A program made the translations under genes and the position numbers. Under the pieces are notes generated by a model, which saw only the letters and a list, made by a program, of their open reading frames with translations, was not told where the DNA came from and made no database searches. From Promethearchaeota archaeon (lineage in GTDB: Archaea > Asgardarchaeota > Lokiarchaeia > Sigyniarchaeales > SOKP01): a DNA stretch of 35,979 nucleotides. The stretch is from contig JAEOSU010000023.1 in the NCBI GenBank assembly GCA_016840165.1, positions 1 through 35,979 of the forward strand. Reading direction: 5' to 3'. Numbering within the stretch: position 1 is the first letter of the stretch; the number at the start of each line of letters is the position of its first letter. Below are positions 35,109-35,979 of the stretch, one piece after another.

Positions 35109-35129
35109 CCAATTTTCTGTGAAAATTGG
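35109..35129. repeat. 9-bp inverted repeat between convergent genes
   Basis: Perfect arms CCAATTTTC and GAAAATTGG separated by TGT, in the 139-bp gap between the MFS and glycosyltransferase stops. Could be a transcript-end hairpin for either gene, although no T tract directly follows on either strand. Confidence 0.35.
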
Positions 35130-35190
35130 ATGGAAAGGTAAATTCAGCGTCTGATTTCAATGAAAAATTAATGAAAAATTCCAAGCAATT

Positions 35191-35979
35191 CTAAACATTT
35201 TCTAGTTCCTTATAAAGAGGCATAGCACTTATTCTTTTAATAACCTCCCATTTCATAGGATATTTTAAATATTGCTCTAATTGGCTTAAAATTCTGATTG
35301 TGTTAATCATGTATCCATAGAATAATTTATAACCAATTAAATAAAACAAAATTTTTGGCTTTTCCCTTACATCCATATATATCGCAAACATACTGATAAC
35401 TATTTCTATTATCAGAAAGAAAAGAAACCAGAAAAAATAAATTCGTATATATATAAGAAATCCAGAAAATGGATTAAATATAAGTATAAAAGTCCACACA
35501 CCTGCGAAAAAGTCAAACCAAGAAAAAATTAAACCATTCAAAGAAGTCCATGGAATTATAAACAATCCTGTAGTTCCATATTTTGGATTAAAAATCATGT
35601 CTCTATGTTTAATTATTACTTGTAATAATCCTCTATACCAACGATATCTTTGTTTAGCTAAATCAAAAACAGATACTGGAGCTTCTGTATATCCGATTGA
35701 TTTAGGTTCATATTTTATTTTATATCCTGCTCTTAATATTTTTAAAGTTAAGTCTGCGTCTTCTGCAAATGTATCTCCAGTATAGAAACCTACCTCTTTA
35801 ATTATAGATTTTCTAAAAGCTCCTAAAGGACCGGGAACTACTGTCACTTTTCTAAAAAATGCCTCACTTCTTCTTTGAATATTTAACTTAGAAATATATT
35901 CTAAAGCTTGTAATTTTGTAAGTATCTTTTCTCGATTTCCAACTTTTATATTCCCTGCTACGGCTCCAACTTTACTATC
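35191..35979 (-). CDS. Family 2 glycosyltransferase, membrane-associated (5' partial)
   Basis: The frame is open to the right edge; 262 codons are visible and the GTG at 35847 is internal. GT2 processive-type motifs: DSKVGAVAGNIKVGN (after the nucleotide site, which lies outside), VVPGPLGAFRKSII, the acceptor/base motif FAEDADLTLKILRAG, and QRYRWYRG (the Q/RxxRW signature of cellulose/hyaluronan synthase-like enzymes). At least three C-terminal membrane helices follow. Probably polymerises or transfers a nucleotide sugar at the membrane for a surface polysaccharide. No partner genes visible. Confidence 0.88.
   Translation of the reverse strand, partial: DSKVGAVAGNIKVGNREKILTKLQALEYISKLNIQRRSEAFFRKVTVVPGPLGAFRKSIIKEVGFYTGDTFAEDADLTLKILRAGYKIKYEPKSIGYTEAPVSVFDLAKQRYRWYRGLLQVIIKHRDMIFNPKYGTTGLFIIPWTSLNGLIFSWFDFFAGVWTFILIFNPFSGFLIYIRIYFFWFLFFLIIEIVISMFAIYMDVREKPKILFYLIGYKLFYGYMINTIRILSQLEQYLKYPMKWEVIKRISAMPLYKELENV

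Noticed and set aside
35845..35847. GTG as start of the glycosyltransferase
   Set aside because: The frame continues to the right edge with clear GT2 sequence (AVAGNIKVGN).

Overview
The window looks like AT-rich archaeal DNA (roughly one third G+C), most plausibly from an Asgard (Lokiarchaeia-like) lineage. This is inferred from heterodisulfide reductase HdrA/MvhD genes, an HMG-CoA-synthase-like/DUF35/thiolase cluster, a hexulose-phosphate synthase, TATA-type promoters and several large orphan proteins. No rRNA, tRNA, CRISPR array, IS element or integrase was recognised. Genes run off both edges: an hdrA-like gene on the left and a family 2 glycosyltransferase on the right.

Layout. (1) 1-6720: two double-module HdrA-like flavoproteins, with mvhD and a receiver-domain protein between them; this is cytosolic electron-transfer machinery. 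(2) 6763-9430: an MFS exporter and an orphan membrane-anchored protein, both on the minus strand. (3) 9742-28301: a carbohydrate-catabolism island. On the plus strand are a GPH sugar transporter, an SGSH-like sulfatase and a TIM-barrel protein. On the minus strand is a tight four-gene operon: FSA-type transaldolase, beta-hydroxyacid dehydrogenase, FucI/AraA-type isomerase and GH31 alpha-glycosidase. Then come an orphan protein, an amidohydrolase, a NagB-like protein, a GH2 beta-mannosidase, a metallo-beta-lactamase-fold hydrolase, a second GPH transporter, hexulose-6-phosphate synthase, a small protein and an enolase-superfamily enzyme. (4) 28414-29941: an orphan two-domain protein and a GNAT acetyltransferase. 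(5) 30141-32811: a visibly more G+C-rich pair, an HMGCS-like/DUF35 fusion and a thiolase broken by a 29-nt frame-disrupting segment. (6) 32878-35979: an orphan membrane protein, an MFS transporter and a partial glycosyltransferase.

The main discovery candidate is the minus-strand operon 13841-18681. Its four enzymes match, step for step, the sulfoglycolytic transaldolase (sulfo-TAL) route for sulfoquinovose described in Firmicutes: sulfoquinovosidase, sulfoquinovose isomerase, sulfofructose transaldolase and sulfolactaldehyde reductase. The GH31 protein keeps both catalytic Asp residues and four of the five residues of the QQRWY sulfoquinovosidase signature, at one constant numbering offset from E. 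coli YihQ. The sulfonate-contacting Arg is Gln. Basic or phosphate-site residues also differ in the reductase and the transaldolase, so the operon could be a variant sulfo-TAL pathway or one for a related 6-substituted sugar. GPH transporters, the family of E. coli YihO, lie on both sides, and a sulfatase is close by.

No glycosidase or sulfatase here has a visible signal peptide, so the island probably works on small imported glycosides in the cytosol. Hyphenated palindromes beside TATA-like elements upstream of the transporter (9674-9696), the sulfo-type operon (18726-18740) and the HMGCS-like gene (30060-30099) suggest local repressor control, although no obvious transcription factor gene for them is seen.
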